From Microbacterium aurantiacum (GTDB lineage Bacteria > Actinomycetota > Actinomycetes > Actinomycetales > Microbacteriaceae): a DNA stretch of 64,000 nt. Positions 53,629 to 60,895 of the stretch are shown here, in pieces (the stretch's first letter is position 1; each line of letters opens with the position of its first letter). The stretch spans positions 707,284 through 771,283 of the forward strand of contig NZ_PGGU01000016.1 of NCBI RefSeq assembly GCF_002872075.1, given 5' to 3'. Below the pieces are notes generated by a model. The model saw only the letters and a list, made by a program, of their open reading frames with translations, was not told the DNA's origin and made no database searches. A program made the position numbers and the translations under genes.

Positions 53629-54558
53629 ATGTACGCCGCCCCGCAGCCACAGCATGCGGCGTCGCGATCCCCGATCCAAGGACCCGCACTCCCCATCGGC
53701 CTGGCGATCACCGCGCTCGGTGCGCTGCTCTCCTTGGCCGGCGCCTCCGACGCGTCGACATCTGCGGCCGAGCAGCCGGAGCCGATCGTCGTGGTGGAGG
53801 TTCCGGCGGTCGACACCGCAGCGACGCCCGCGGCCGATCCGTGCGCAGACCCGGCGGTGCAGCAGGCGCTGACGGTGGGAGACGATGCGGCGACGGTGGC
53901 CGGATTCGGCGGGGGTGAGGAGTTCCGCGCAGCGGTGGTCGCGGGCAACGCTCCGTGCATCGCCCTGGATGACCCTGCCCGCAGCTGGGTCGTCGTGAAC
54001 AAGGCCCGGCCGCTGGTGCCGATGGATTTCACTCCGGCCGCTCTCGTGCAGATGCCCCTGCAGGTCACGACGAGCGCCGGACTGGCCCGGCCCGAAGTGG
54101 CCGCCGCGGCGGGCGAGATGGCGCAGGCTGCGAATGCCGCCGGCGCCGGGCAGCTCGGCGCGAACAACGGCTATCGCTCGTACGGGCTGCAGGTGGCCAA
54201 CTACGATTCGCAGGTGCGGGAGCTCGGACAGGCGGAGGCTGATGCCGGGTCGGCCCGTCCGGGTCACAGCGAGCATCAGACCGGGCTCGCGCTGGACGTC
54301 GTCGCGTGCGGGGACGGCTGCGGAGGGATCGACGCTTTCGGCGGTACCGCTCAGAGCGAGTGGGTGGCCGCGCACAGCTGGGAGCACGGGTTCATCGTGC
54401 GGTACGAGACGGTCGGTGTCGGGGCGACCGGGTACGAGCCAGAGCCCTGGCATATCCGCTACATCGGCGTCGAGCTGGCGGCGGCATATCACCACGGCGG
54501 GTTCCACACGCTCGAGGAGTTCTTCGGCCTCCCGGCCGCTCCCGACTACCCGCACTGA
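53629..54558 (+). CDS. D-alanyl-D-alanine carboxypeptidase, VanY family
   Basis: 309 aa. One hydrophobic N-terminal segment (LPIGLAITALGALLSLAGAS) acts as signal anchor or signal peptide. A linker and an M15B zinc-peptidase domain follow: ANNGYRSYGLQVANYDSQV, SEHQTGLALDVVACGDG (SxHxxGxAxD metal motif), WVAAHSWEHGFIVRY, and YEPEPWHIRYIG with the catalytic Glu and metal His. It trims D-Ala from peptidoglycan stem peptides outside the membrane. ATG 53629 is used because gggggaga is spaced for it; ATG 53611 in frame is the alternative. Confidence 0.92.
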   Translation: MYAAPQPQHAASRSPIQGPALPIGLAITALGALLSLAGASDASTSAAEQPEPIVVVEVPAVDTAATPAADPCADPAVQQALTVGDDAATVAGFGGGEEFRAAVVAGNAPCIALDDPARSWVVVNKARPLVPMDFTPAALVQMPLQVTTSAGLARPEVAAAAGEMAQAANAAGAGQLGANNGYRSYGLQVANYDSQVRELGQAEADAGSARPGHSEHQTGLALDVVACGDGCGGIDAFGGTAQSEWVAAHSWEHGFIVRYETVGVGATGYEPEPWHIRYIGVELAAAYHHGGFHTLEEFFGLPAAPDYPH

Positions 54559-54625
54559 GCGCCATTCCCGACACCGTCGGGCCTGTCCTGCGGCATCCCA
54601 CAATCACGGTACCCAGTCTCACCTT

Positions 54626-54680
54626 TTGTGGAATGCATTCTCACAATCGCTGCCGCCTCGACCACCTGCCGACATAGAAT
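54626..54680 (+). promoter_or_regulatory. Palindromic operator and promoter of the acyl-CoA dehydrogenase
   Basis: A perfect 10-bp palindrome GAATGCATTC (54631-54640) is flanked by TTGTG (54626-54630) and, after one extra base, CACAA (54642-54646). A -10-like TAGAAT lies at 54675-54680. The symmetry fits a TetR-type regulator of fatty-acid genes, but no such gene is adjacent. Confidence 0.6.
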
Positions 54681-54720
54681 CACCGGAGCGAAGACGCACG
54701 GACACGTTCGGGAGGACGGC

Positions 54721-55884
54721 ATGCAACGCGACATCTATGAAGAGGATCACGAGGCGTTCCGCGACCTCGTCAAGGAGTTCGTCAAGCGCCACGTGAGCAA
54801 CGAGGCGATCGAGAAGTGGGATGCGGCTGGTGAGATCGACCGCGACACCATGCGTGCCGCGGGTGAGGCTGGGCTCATCGGATTGTCGGTCCCCGAGGAG
54901 TTCGGCGGCGCGGGGATGCTGCAGGACTACCGCTTCCGCACCATCGTCATGGAGGAGGTCATCGCGGCCGGCGCAGGTTCGCTCGCCGGCGCCTTCGGCA
55001 TCCAGGACGACCTGGCCGTTCCCTACTTCGTGCACATGGGGACGCAGGAGCAGAAGGAGAAATGGCTGCCCCGGATGGCGACCGGCGAGGTGCTCGGCGC
55101 GCTCGCCATGACCGACCCGGGGGCGGGCTCCGACCTCCGCGGCATCAAGACCAACGCGAAGAAGGTCGACGGCGGCTACATCCTCAACGGTGCGAAGACG
55201 TTCATCTCCTCCGGTTCGACGGCCGACGTCGTCGTGACGTTCGTGAAGACCGGCGAGGGAAACCGCCCTGACGCCTTCAGCCTGCTGCTCGTGGAGAAGG
55301 GCATGGAGGGCTTCGATCAGGGCAAGAAGCTCAGCAAGATGGGCTTCCACGGCTGGGACACCGCTGAGCTCAGCTTCACCGACGTGTTCGTGCCCGACGA
55401 GAACCTGATCAGCGGCAAGGAGGGGCAGGGGTTCATCCAGCTGATGCTGAACCTGCCGCTCGAGCGCCTGTCGATCGGCGTCGCGGCGGCCGCGGCCGCG
55501 CAGGCGGCTCTGGACTGGACCGTCGCGTACACGAAGGACCGTGAGGCGTTCGGCGAGCGCATCGCCGACTTCCAGAACACCCGCTTCCGGCTCGCGGACA
55601 TGTCGGCGACCATCGACGCGATGTGGGCCTACGTCGACCGGGCTCTGCTCGCCTACAAGGACCAGAAGCTCACCGCGGAAGATGCCGCGAAGCTCAAGTT
55701 CTGGACGACGGAGCGCGAGTGGGAGGTGCTCGACACCGGCGTGCAGCTGCACGGCGGCTACGGCTACATCATGGAGTACCCGATCGCACGGGCCTTCACC
55801 GACGCTCGCGTGCATCGCATCTACGGTGGCACGAACGAGATCATGCGCGACCTCGTCGGACGTCAGATCGTCGGCAAGCGCTGA
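54721..55884 (+). CDS. Acyl-CoA dehydrogenase
   Basis: 387 aa FAD enzyme. Three-part ACAD fold: N-terminal helices (RDIYEEDHEAFRDLVKEFVKRHVSNEAIEKWDAAGEI), the FAD/substrate middle (LAMTDPGAGSDLRGIKTNAKKVDGGYILNGAKTFISSG), and C-terminal helices ending HRIYGGTNEIMRDLVGRQI. There the Glu in GGTNEI takes the position of the catalytic base of short/medium-chain members. It catalyses alpha,beta-dehydrogenation of an acyl-CoA, passing electrons to ETF. Chain specificity is not predictable. ATG 54721 has gggagga as RBS. Confidence 0.95.
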   Translation: MQRDIYEEDHEAFRDLVKEFVKRHVSNEAIEKWDAAGEIDRDTMRAAGEAGLIGLSVPEEFGGAGMLQDYRFRTIVMEEVIAAGAGSLAGAFGIQDDLAVPYFVHMGTQEQKEKWLPRMATGEVLGALAMTDPGAGSDLRGIKTNAKKVDGGYILNGAKTFISSGSTADVVVTFVKTGEGNRPDAFSLLLVEKGMEGFDQGKKLSKMGFHGWDTAELSFTDVFVPDENLISGKEGQGFIQLMLNLPLERLSIGVAAAAAAQAALDWTVAYTKDREAFGERIADFQNTRFRLADMSATIDAMWAYVDRALLAYKDQKLTAEDAAKLKFWTTEREWEVLDTGVQLHGGYGYIMEYPIARAFTDARVHRIYGGTNEIMRDLVGRQIVGKR

Positions 55885-55895
55885 GCCGAACGCCC

Positions 55896-55933
55896 AGAGG
55901 ACCCCGGATGCCTGCATCCGGGGTCCTCTGGCG
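55896..55933. terminator. Perfect 18-bp hairpin between convergent genes
   Basis: ccagaggaccccggatgc (55896-55913) pairs fully with 55916-55933, leaving a 2-base gap at the tip. It lies 12 bases after the acyl-CoA dehydrogenase stop and just before the convergent ECF operon end. Confidence 0.8.
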
Positions 55934-55953
55934 TCTGCCGATCGGGCGAGCGG

Positions 55954-56628
55954 TCAGGCCCGCCGTGCGCGCCCGCCGACTCCCGCCTTGCGGAGGCGAT
56001 CCGCGATGAGGATGCCGAGGGCGGTCGACCCCACGCAGCTCGCCAGCGTGATCGCGAAGAACGCCACTTGCACGCCGACGCTCATCGAGCCGAGATCGAA
56101 CGACGCCCACGCGAGCACCGGATAGACGATGCCGACGATGGCGGCACCGAGGTAGTGCAGCCATGTGCCCCAGTAGCGCCAGATCACGAACAGGAACGGC
56201 AGCTCGGTGAACGCCGCCCACCACAGGTTCGTGAGCACGCTGCTGAAGCCGTAGCCGGAGAACGGCACGATGACGAGCCCGGCGAGCAGACCGACGAGGA
56301 TCCCGACCAGCGGGCGCTTCAGCAGCCGGAGCGCGATCACGGAGGGCAGCATCCAGAGCCCTGCCAAGGCGACGCTCACGAACGGCAACCCCGCGAACAG
56401 GATGGTCGAGATCCAGTTCGCCGGCGCGAGCAGCAGGCCGCCGGCCACCCCGAGCGCTGCGCAGGTCAGCAGGATCGCGGTCGGGATGCGGAACCGGCCC
56501 GCCGCTCCCGTGCGAGGTTGAATATCCAGCGCGGAGGGCGCTGCGGGGTGCGTTTCCGACCCCGCATGGACATAGGGATTCGTTCCCGGCGACGCCGCGG
56601 CCTGCTCGGCGGCGTCCAGCCCGCTCAT
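55954..56628 (-). CDS. ECF transporter S component, YkoE-like (copy 1)
   Basis: 224 aa. A 45-residue hydrophilic N-terminus, then about five to six hydrophobic helices (ILLTCAALGVAGGLLLAPANWIS; LWMLPSVIALRLLKRPLVGILVGLLAGLVIV; ELPFLFVIWRYWGTWLHYLGAAIVGIVYPVLAW), ending with a basic tail. The pattern is the YkoE family of substrate-capture subunits (HMP/thiamine-annotated in Bacillus). Here it is the last gene of an operon with a siderophore-interacting reductase, EcfT and EcfA, behind an iron box. The ligand could therefore be an iron chelate rather than a vitamin (inference). The start overlaps the preceding stop (ATGA). Paralogous to the gene at 60167-60709. Confidence 0.82.
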   Translation of the reverse strand: MSGLDAAEQAAASPGTNPYVHAGSETHPAAPSALDIQPRTGAAGRFRIPTAILLTCAALGVAGGLLLAPANWISTILFAGLPFVSVALAGLWMLPSVIALRLLKRPLVGILVGLLAGLVIVPFSGYGFSSVLTNLWWAAFTELPFLFVIWRYWGTWLHYLGAAIVGIVYPVLAWASFDLGSMSVGVQVAFFAITLASCVGSTALGILIADRLRKAGVGGRARRA

Positions 56629-57500
56629 ACCAGCGGCTCCGCGGCGGCCTCGCGTGCCGTCTTCGATGCGGGAGAGGACGCCCCGACCTTCCAGTAGCCG
56701 CAGAAGCTGACCTGGTTCTTGTCGACGCCGCGCTCCCCGACGAGGTGCTTGCGGACTCCGCTGGCGAGGGACTGCTCGCCGGCACCATAGGCGTGGAACG
56801 GCGCGTCCGGCAGCGCGAGCTCGCGGAGGCGGCCCAGCGCGAGGGCGCCCGGCGCGGCCCCGTCGGACCGCACGATCCAGACCACCTCGACGCCGGCCGG
56901 ATGCGGGAACTCGAGCGCATCGTCCGTCGACGGCACTTCGATCACCGCGGTACCCGTGGCCGTGGCGGGCAGCGAGGTGCAGATCGACGCGATCGCGGGC
57001 AGCGCCGTCTCATCGCCGACGAGCACGACGCGGTCGGTGCCGCGCTGCGGGTTGAAGGTGAGACCCTCGTCGATGATCAGCACGTGCTCGCCGGGCTGGC
57101 AGGTCTCCGCCCACCGGGATGCGGGACCGGCGGTGCCATCGGCGGCAGACCCGTGCAGCACGAAGTCGACGTCGATCTCGGCGCCGCGGTCGCCGTCGGC
57201 GGGCCGGTAGGCGCGCACGCTGTAGTTGCGCATCACCGGACGCTCATCGTCGGGGATGCGCAGGAACTTCAGGTAGCCGAATATCTTGTTCGCCTTCGCG
57301 GGAACCCGGTCGAGCCCCGCCTCACCGGCGATCGGCAGGAACAGGCGGAACCACTGGTCGAACCCCATCGGGCGGAACTTCTCGACCTCTCCGTCGCCGA
57401 ACGTGATCCGCACCCAGTGCGGGGAGAGCCGTTCGGAACGCAGCACGGTGAGGTGGATGAGCTCGGATGACTCGGGCTTGACGAGCTTGCTGAACGCCAT
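56625..57500 (-). CDS. Siderophore-interacting protein (FAD ferric-siderophore reductase)
   Basis: 291 aa, SIP/ViuB family. The FAD-binding motif is in MRNYSVRAYRP (R-x-Y-S), preceded by GFDQWFRLFLP; the NAD(P)H side includes VVLVGDETALPAIASIC and FHAYGAGEQSLASGVRKHLVGERGVDKNQVSFCGYWKVG. These enzymes reduce ferric siderophores in the cytoplasm to free iron. ATG 57500 begins the conserved MAFSKLVKPESSEL; the frame is open upstream without support. It lies between EcfT and the S component, overlapping the latter by four bases. Confidence 0.93.
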   Translation of the reverse strand: MAFSKLVKPESSELIHLTVLRSERLSPHWVRITFGDGEVEKFRPMGFDQWFRLFLPIAGEAGLDRVPAKANKIFGYLKFLRIPDDERPVMRNYSVRAYRPADGDRGAEIDVDFVLHGSAADGTAGPASRWAETCQPGEHVLIIDEGLTFNPQRGTDRVVLVGDETALPAIASICTSLPATATGTAVIEVPSTDDALEFPHPAGVEVVWIVRSDGAAPGALALGRLRELALPDAPFHAYGAGEQSLASGVRKHLVGERGVDKNQVSFCGYWKVGASSPASKTAREAAAEPLV

Positions 57501-57513
57501 GGGCGCCTCTCTC

Positions 57514-58320
57514 TCAGAAGGTGAAGATGATGAAGATCGCAGCGGATACCGCGAGGCACAGCGCGATGAAGACCCAGTCGCGTGCCCGGAACGGAACGAG
57601 GTGACGCTCGGTGCGCGTCGGATGGGCGCCGAACGCGCGGGAGTCCATCGCCAGGGCGACGCGCTCCGCGTGCCGGATGGCTCCGGCGAGCAGCGGAACG
57701 ATGTATCCCCAGCCCCTGGCGATGCGCGCGAACGGTCCGCGTCCGCCGTGGTGACCCCGCACCCGGTGCGCCGCGCGGATGACGGCGAGTTCATGCCCGA
57801 ACCTCGGTACGAACCGGAATGCCGCGAGTGCGGTGTAACCGATCCGGTACGGCACGCGCAGCTGCTGCACGCTCGCCCGCACCAGATCGGGTCCGGTCGT
57901 CGTCAGCCCGCCGATCAGGGCGAGCGCGACGATCGAGCCGAGGCGCAGTCCGGTCGCGAATCCGATCTCGAGTGCCCCGGCGTACAGGGTCCAGCCGCCG
58001 AGCTGCAGGACCGCCGCACTGTCGTCGACGCGCGCCGCATCCACCCACAGCGAGAACCCGATGCCGATCGCGACCATGCCGACGGGCAGCGCGAGAAGCA
58101 ACAGCGCGGCCGTGCGGCGGCTGAGTCTGGCGCCGATGAAGATCACCGCGTAGGAGAGCACCAGGAAAGCCGTGGGTGTCGTGAGGTCGCGCACGAAGAG
58201 CAGCAGCAGCATCGCCGGCGCGACGCCGACAACCTTGGACAGAGGATTCAGAGCGTGCAGGAACTGCCGCGGCGCGGCAGCGGCCTGCGTGGCGTACGGA
58301 TCGATGGCGGTGGCGCTCAA
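57514..58320 (-). CDS. ECF transporter transmembrane subunit EcfT
   Basis: 268 aa, CbiQ/EcfT family, five to six hydrophobic segments. It starts FLHALNPLSKVVGVAPAMLLLLFV; the coupling helices that bind the two ATPase grooves are around ALAAFRFVPRFGHELAVIRAAHRVRG and AERVALAMDSRAFG. It is the scaffold linking S component and EcfA. The only sensible start is TTG 58320, overlapping the EcfA stop as TTGA; no RBS-supported ATG or GTG exists before the first conserved residues. Tight coupling with EcfA follows. Confidence 0.88.
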   Translation of the reverse strand: MSATAIDPYATQAAAAPRQFLHALNPLSKVVGVAPAMLLLLFVRDLTTPTAFLVLSYAVIFIGARLSRRTAALLLLALPVGMVAIGIGFSLWVDAARVDDSAAVLQLGGWTLYAGALEIGFATGLRLGSIVALALIGGLTTTGPDLVRASVQQLRVPYRIGYTALAAFRFVPRFGHELAVIRAAHRVRGHHGGRGPFARIARGWGYIVPLLAGAIRHAERVALAMDSRAFGAHPTRTERHLVPFRARDWVFIALCLAVSAAIFIIFTF

Positions 58321-60038
58321 TGCTCGCGGATCCTTCCGCGCAGCGCGGGTGGCAGCATCCGGTGCAGGGCGGGCAGGCGAAGGCCCGCGCCCGCGAACAG
58401 CTCGTCGTCGCGGAACAGATCGCCGGTGCGACCGGCCGCGCGCACACGCCCCTCAGCCATCACCACGGTATGCGTCGTGTGGTCGGCGACGAGCTGCAGA
58501 TCGTGCGTGACGAGGACGATCGTGGTGCCTGCTTCACGCAGCGACTCGAGCAGGTCGAGCAGTTCGGACGCCCTCGCTCTGTCCTGCCCGAACGTGGGCT
58601 CGTCGAGGGCCAGAACGCGCGGCTGCGAGATCAGGGCGGTGCCCACCGACAGGCGGCGCTTCTCGCCCCCGGAGAGCAGGAACGGGTGGATGCCGGACTT
58701 GGCCTCGAGGCCGAACCGCGTGAGCATCCCCTGGACGCGTTCGGCGATCTCTGCATCCGATGCGCCCCGCAGTCTCAGGCCGTGGGCGAGCTCGTCGAAG
58801 ACGGTGTGGGCGATGAACTGATGCTCGGGGTTCTGGAAGACGAAGCCGATGCGGGCGGCGAGATCGCGCGGCGAGGCTGTTCCGGCGTCCAGCCCGTCGA
58901 CATCGACCTGATTCCTCGGCGGCGGGACGACTCCGGCCAGCGCTTGGATGAACGTGGTCTTGCCCGCGCCGTTCGCGCCGATGATCGCGGTGAGGCTGCC
59001 TGCGTGGATGTCGAGGTCGACGCCGTGCAGGATCTCGGTGCGACCGCGCCGGACGGTGAGGCCGCGGGCGCGGATGATCGGTGCCGTGTGCCCCTCCGCG
59101 CGGTACACCTGTCGGTCGAAAGTACAGATGTCGGTCGATTCGGGCGCTTTTCGACCTGCATCCGTACTTTGGGCATGCATCCGTACCATGCCCAGCGCGT
59201 CGGCCAGCTGTTCCGGCGTGATGGGGAGCGGGTCGAGGCGGATGCCGTCTGCTTCCAGTCGCCGCGCGGCGAGGGTTGCAGCCGGCAGCCACACGCCCAT
59301 CTCGATCAACTCGTCCGTGTGCGCACGGATGATCTCGGCCGCGGGGCCGTCGAACGCGACGCGGCCGGCTCGGTCGAGCACGATCGCGCGCGTGACGAAC
59401 TCCATCGCGGCGTCGAGGTTGTGCTCGACGAGCAGGATCGCCCTGTCGCCCTCGGCGACGACATCCGCCAGGGCGGCGTACACGTCGTCGATCCCCTGCG
59501 GGTCGAGATTGGCCGTCGGTTCATCGAGCACGATCAACGGCGAGCCGAGTGCCAGCGCGCACGCGATCGTCAGGCGCTGGCGCCCGCCGCCGGACAGGCG
59601 GTCGGGGTTCTCATCGCGTCGGTCCCACAGGCCGACGCGACGGAGCGAGTCCTCGACGCGGCGGCGCACCTCTTCGAGCGGCAACAGGAGGTTCTCCGGC
59701 CCGAACGCCACCTCGTCGTAGACCGTTCCGGTCACGATCTGGGCATCCGGATCCTGGAAGACCATCGCGACGTGTGTGCTCAGCACCGCCGTCGGAGTCG
59801 ACGCCGTGTCGAGGCCGCCGGCTTCGACAGTGCCGGTCATGCTCGCCGGCAGCGCGTGCGGAATGAGCCCGTTCAGCGCGAGGGTGAGAGTGGACTTGCC
59901 TGAGCCCGACGGGCCGAGCAGCAGCACGACTTCGCCTGCAGTGATGTCGAAGCTGACGTCGCGCGGGGAGGGGTGCGCCGCGTCCGCGTGGGTGAGAGTG
60001 AGGTCACGCACGCGAAGCAGGGGCACGGATGGGCGCAC
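58317..60038 (-). CDS. ECF transporter duplicated ATPase (YkoD-like EcfA-EcfA')
   Basis: 573 aa with two ABC ATPase domains in one chain. Domain 1 (~1-250): Walker [10 protein letters not shown], signature LSGGGRQRLTIACALALG, Walker B LIVLDEPTANLDP. Domain 2 (~315-560): Walker A GANGAGKTT, signature LLSGGEKRRLSVGTALIS, Walker B LALDEPTFGQDRA. A linker of about 60 residues joins them. It powers the ECF importer with EcfT. GTG 60038 is the start; its promoter region carries a DtxR-type iron box 40 bases upstream. First gene of the ecfA-ecfT-SIP-S operon. Confidence 0.94.
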   Translation of the reverse strand: MRPSVPLLRVRDLTLTHADAAHPSPRDVSFDITAGEVVLLLGPSGSGKSTLTLALNGLIPHALPASMTGTVEAGGLDTASTPTAVLSTHVAMVFQDPDAQIVTGTVYDEVAFGPENLLLPLEEVRRRVEDSLRRVGLWDRRDENPDRLSGGGRQRLTIACALALGSPLIVLDEPTANLDPQGIDDVYAALADVVAEGDRAILLVEHNLDAAMEFVTRAIVLDRAGRVAFDGPAAEIIRAHTDELIEMGVWLPAATLAARRLEADGIRLDPLPITPEQLADALGMVRMHAQSTDAGRKAPESTDICTFDRQVYRAEGHTAPIIRARGLTVRRGRTEILHGVDLDIHAGSLTAIIGANGAGKTTFIQALAGVVPPPRNQVDVDGLDAGTASPRDLAARIGFVFQNPEHQFIAHTVFDELAHGLRLRGASDAEIAERVQGMLTRFGLEAKSGIHPFLLSGGEKRRLSVGTALISQPRVLALDEPTFGQDRARASELLDLLESLREAGTTIVLVTHDLQLVADHTTHTVVMAEGRVRAAGRTGDLFRDDELFAGAGLRLPALHRMLPPALRGRIREH

Positions 60039-60077
60039 GGCGGAGCCTCGGGTCGGCGGATCGAATACCGTTCCAAC

Positions 60078-60096
60078 TTAGCGTAGCCTTACCTGA
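60078..60096. promoter_or_regulatory. DtxR/IdeR-type iron box
   Basis: On the minus strand TCAGGTAAGGCTACGCTAA matches the DtxR consensus TTAGGTAAGGCTAACCTAA at 16 of 19 positions. It lies 40-58 bases before the EcfA start and overlaps a plausible -10 (TACGCT). Iron-loaded DtxR would repress the operon. Confidence 0.75.
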
Positions 60097-60166
60097 TTTG
60101 CCATCCAGCGAGGACGACGCGGCAGTCCCCCGACGCGTCGACGCGCGGAGCAGCGAGCAAGCCGCG

Positions 60167-60709
60167 TCAGCGCCGAGCGACTCCGGCGCGGCGCAGGGCC
60201 GCACCGATCGCCAGTCCCACCGCGGTCCACAGGACCGGCCCGAGCACGGAGATCGTCAGGTACAGGATCTGCGCCCACGGCGCCATGACGGACAGATGGG
60301 CGGCGAAGTACACCACGACCGCGACGAAGATGCCGATCAGTGCTGCGGAGATGAAGAAGCGCCACGGCCCCCAGGAGCGATACCGGGTGAGCGCCGCGAC
60401 GCCCTCCTGGATCGCACCGAACAGGAGCGCGGTGCCGAGGAAGCGCAGCGTCCACGCCGGGTTGAAGGCGCTGGCGATCAGGGCCGCGATCACGTGCGCG
60501 ACCAGAGCGACGAGCGGCTGGCGGAGCACCTCCTGCGCGATGATGCCGGGCAGCACGTGCGAGCCGAGAACGAGCCCGTAGAGGAAGAAGGGACCGGCGA
60601 GGACGGGGATGGTCAGCCACCCGGCGATTCCGCCGAGGATGCCCGTGGCGACACCGATCGCCGCGCAGACCAGCAGCACTCGCGTGGACAGGGTGGAGGT
60701 GCGGGTCAC
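60167..60709 (-). CDS. ECF transporter S component, YkoE-like (copy 2)
   Basis: 180 aa, five to six hydrophobic helices (VLLVCAAIGVATGILGGIAGWLTIPVLAG; HVLPGIIAQEVLRQPLVALVAHVIAALIA; FLGTALLFGAIQEGVAALTRY). It aligns with copy 1 along its length: VLLVCAAIGVA versus ILLTCAALGVA, LRQPLVAL versus LKRPLVGI, LRRAGV near both ends. GTG 60709 stands six bases after TAGGCT (60721-60716), a leaderless start. It is upstream of the iron box, so it may be expressed both independently and together with the ATPase operon. Confidence 0.82.
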   Translation of the reverse strand: MTRTSTLSTRVLLVCAAIGVATGILGGIAGWLTIPVLAGPFFLYGLVLGSHVLPGIIAQEVLRQPLVALVAHVIAALIASAFNPAWTLRFLGTALLFGAIQEGVAALTRYRSWGPWRFFISAALIGIFVAVVVYFAAHLSVMAPWAQILYLTISVLGPVLWTAVGLAIGAALRRAGVARR

Positions 60710-60715
60710 TTCCTC

Positions 60716-60721
60716 AGCCTA
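60716..60721 (-). promoter_or_regulatory. Leaderless -10 box of the second YkoE-like gene
   Basis: TAGGCT on the minus strand, six bases upstream of GTG 60709. Confidence 0.5.
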
Positions 60722-60895
60722 CTGGCGGCTCCTCGGGGCACGGCTCGCCGCCGGCCGGCGTCCTGGCCGGTGGTGCGGGTCGGCACTGGCCGTTCGTCTA
60801 GGTTTCCGCGCAGCGTCTGGTGCGTCTCCTGGACCCGCGGCTAAGTTGACGACGATGTGGCAACCCGGCCCCATCGTGATCATCGGGAGCAGTAC

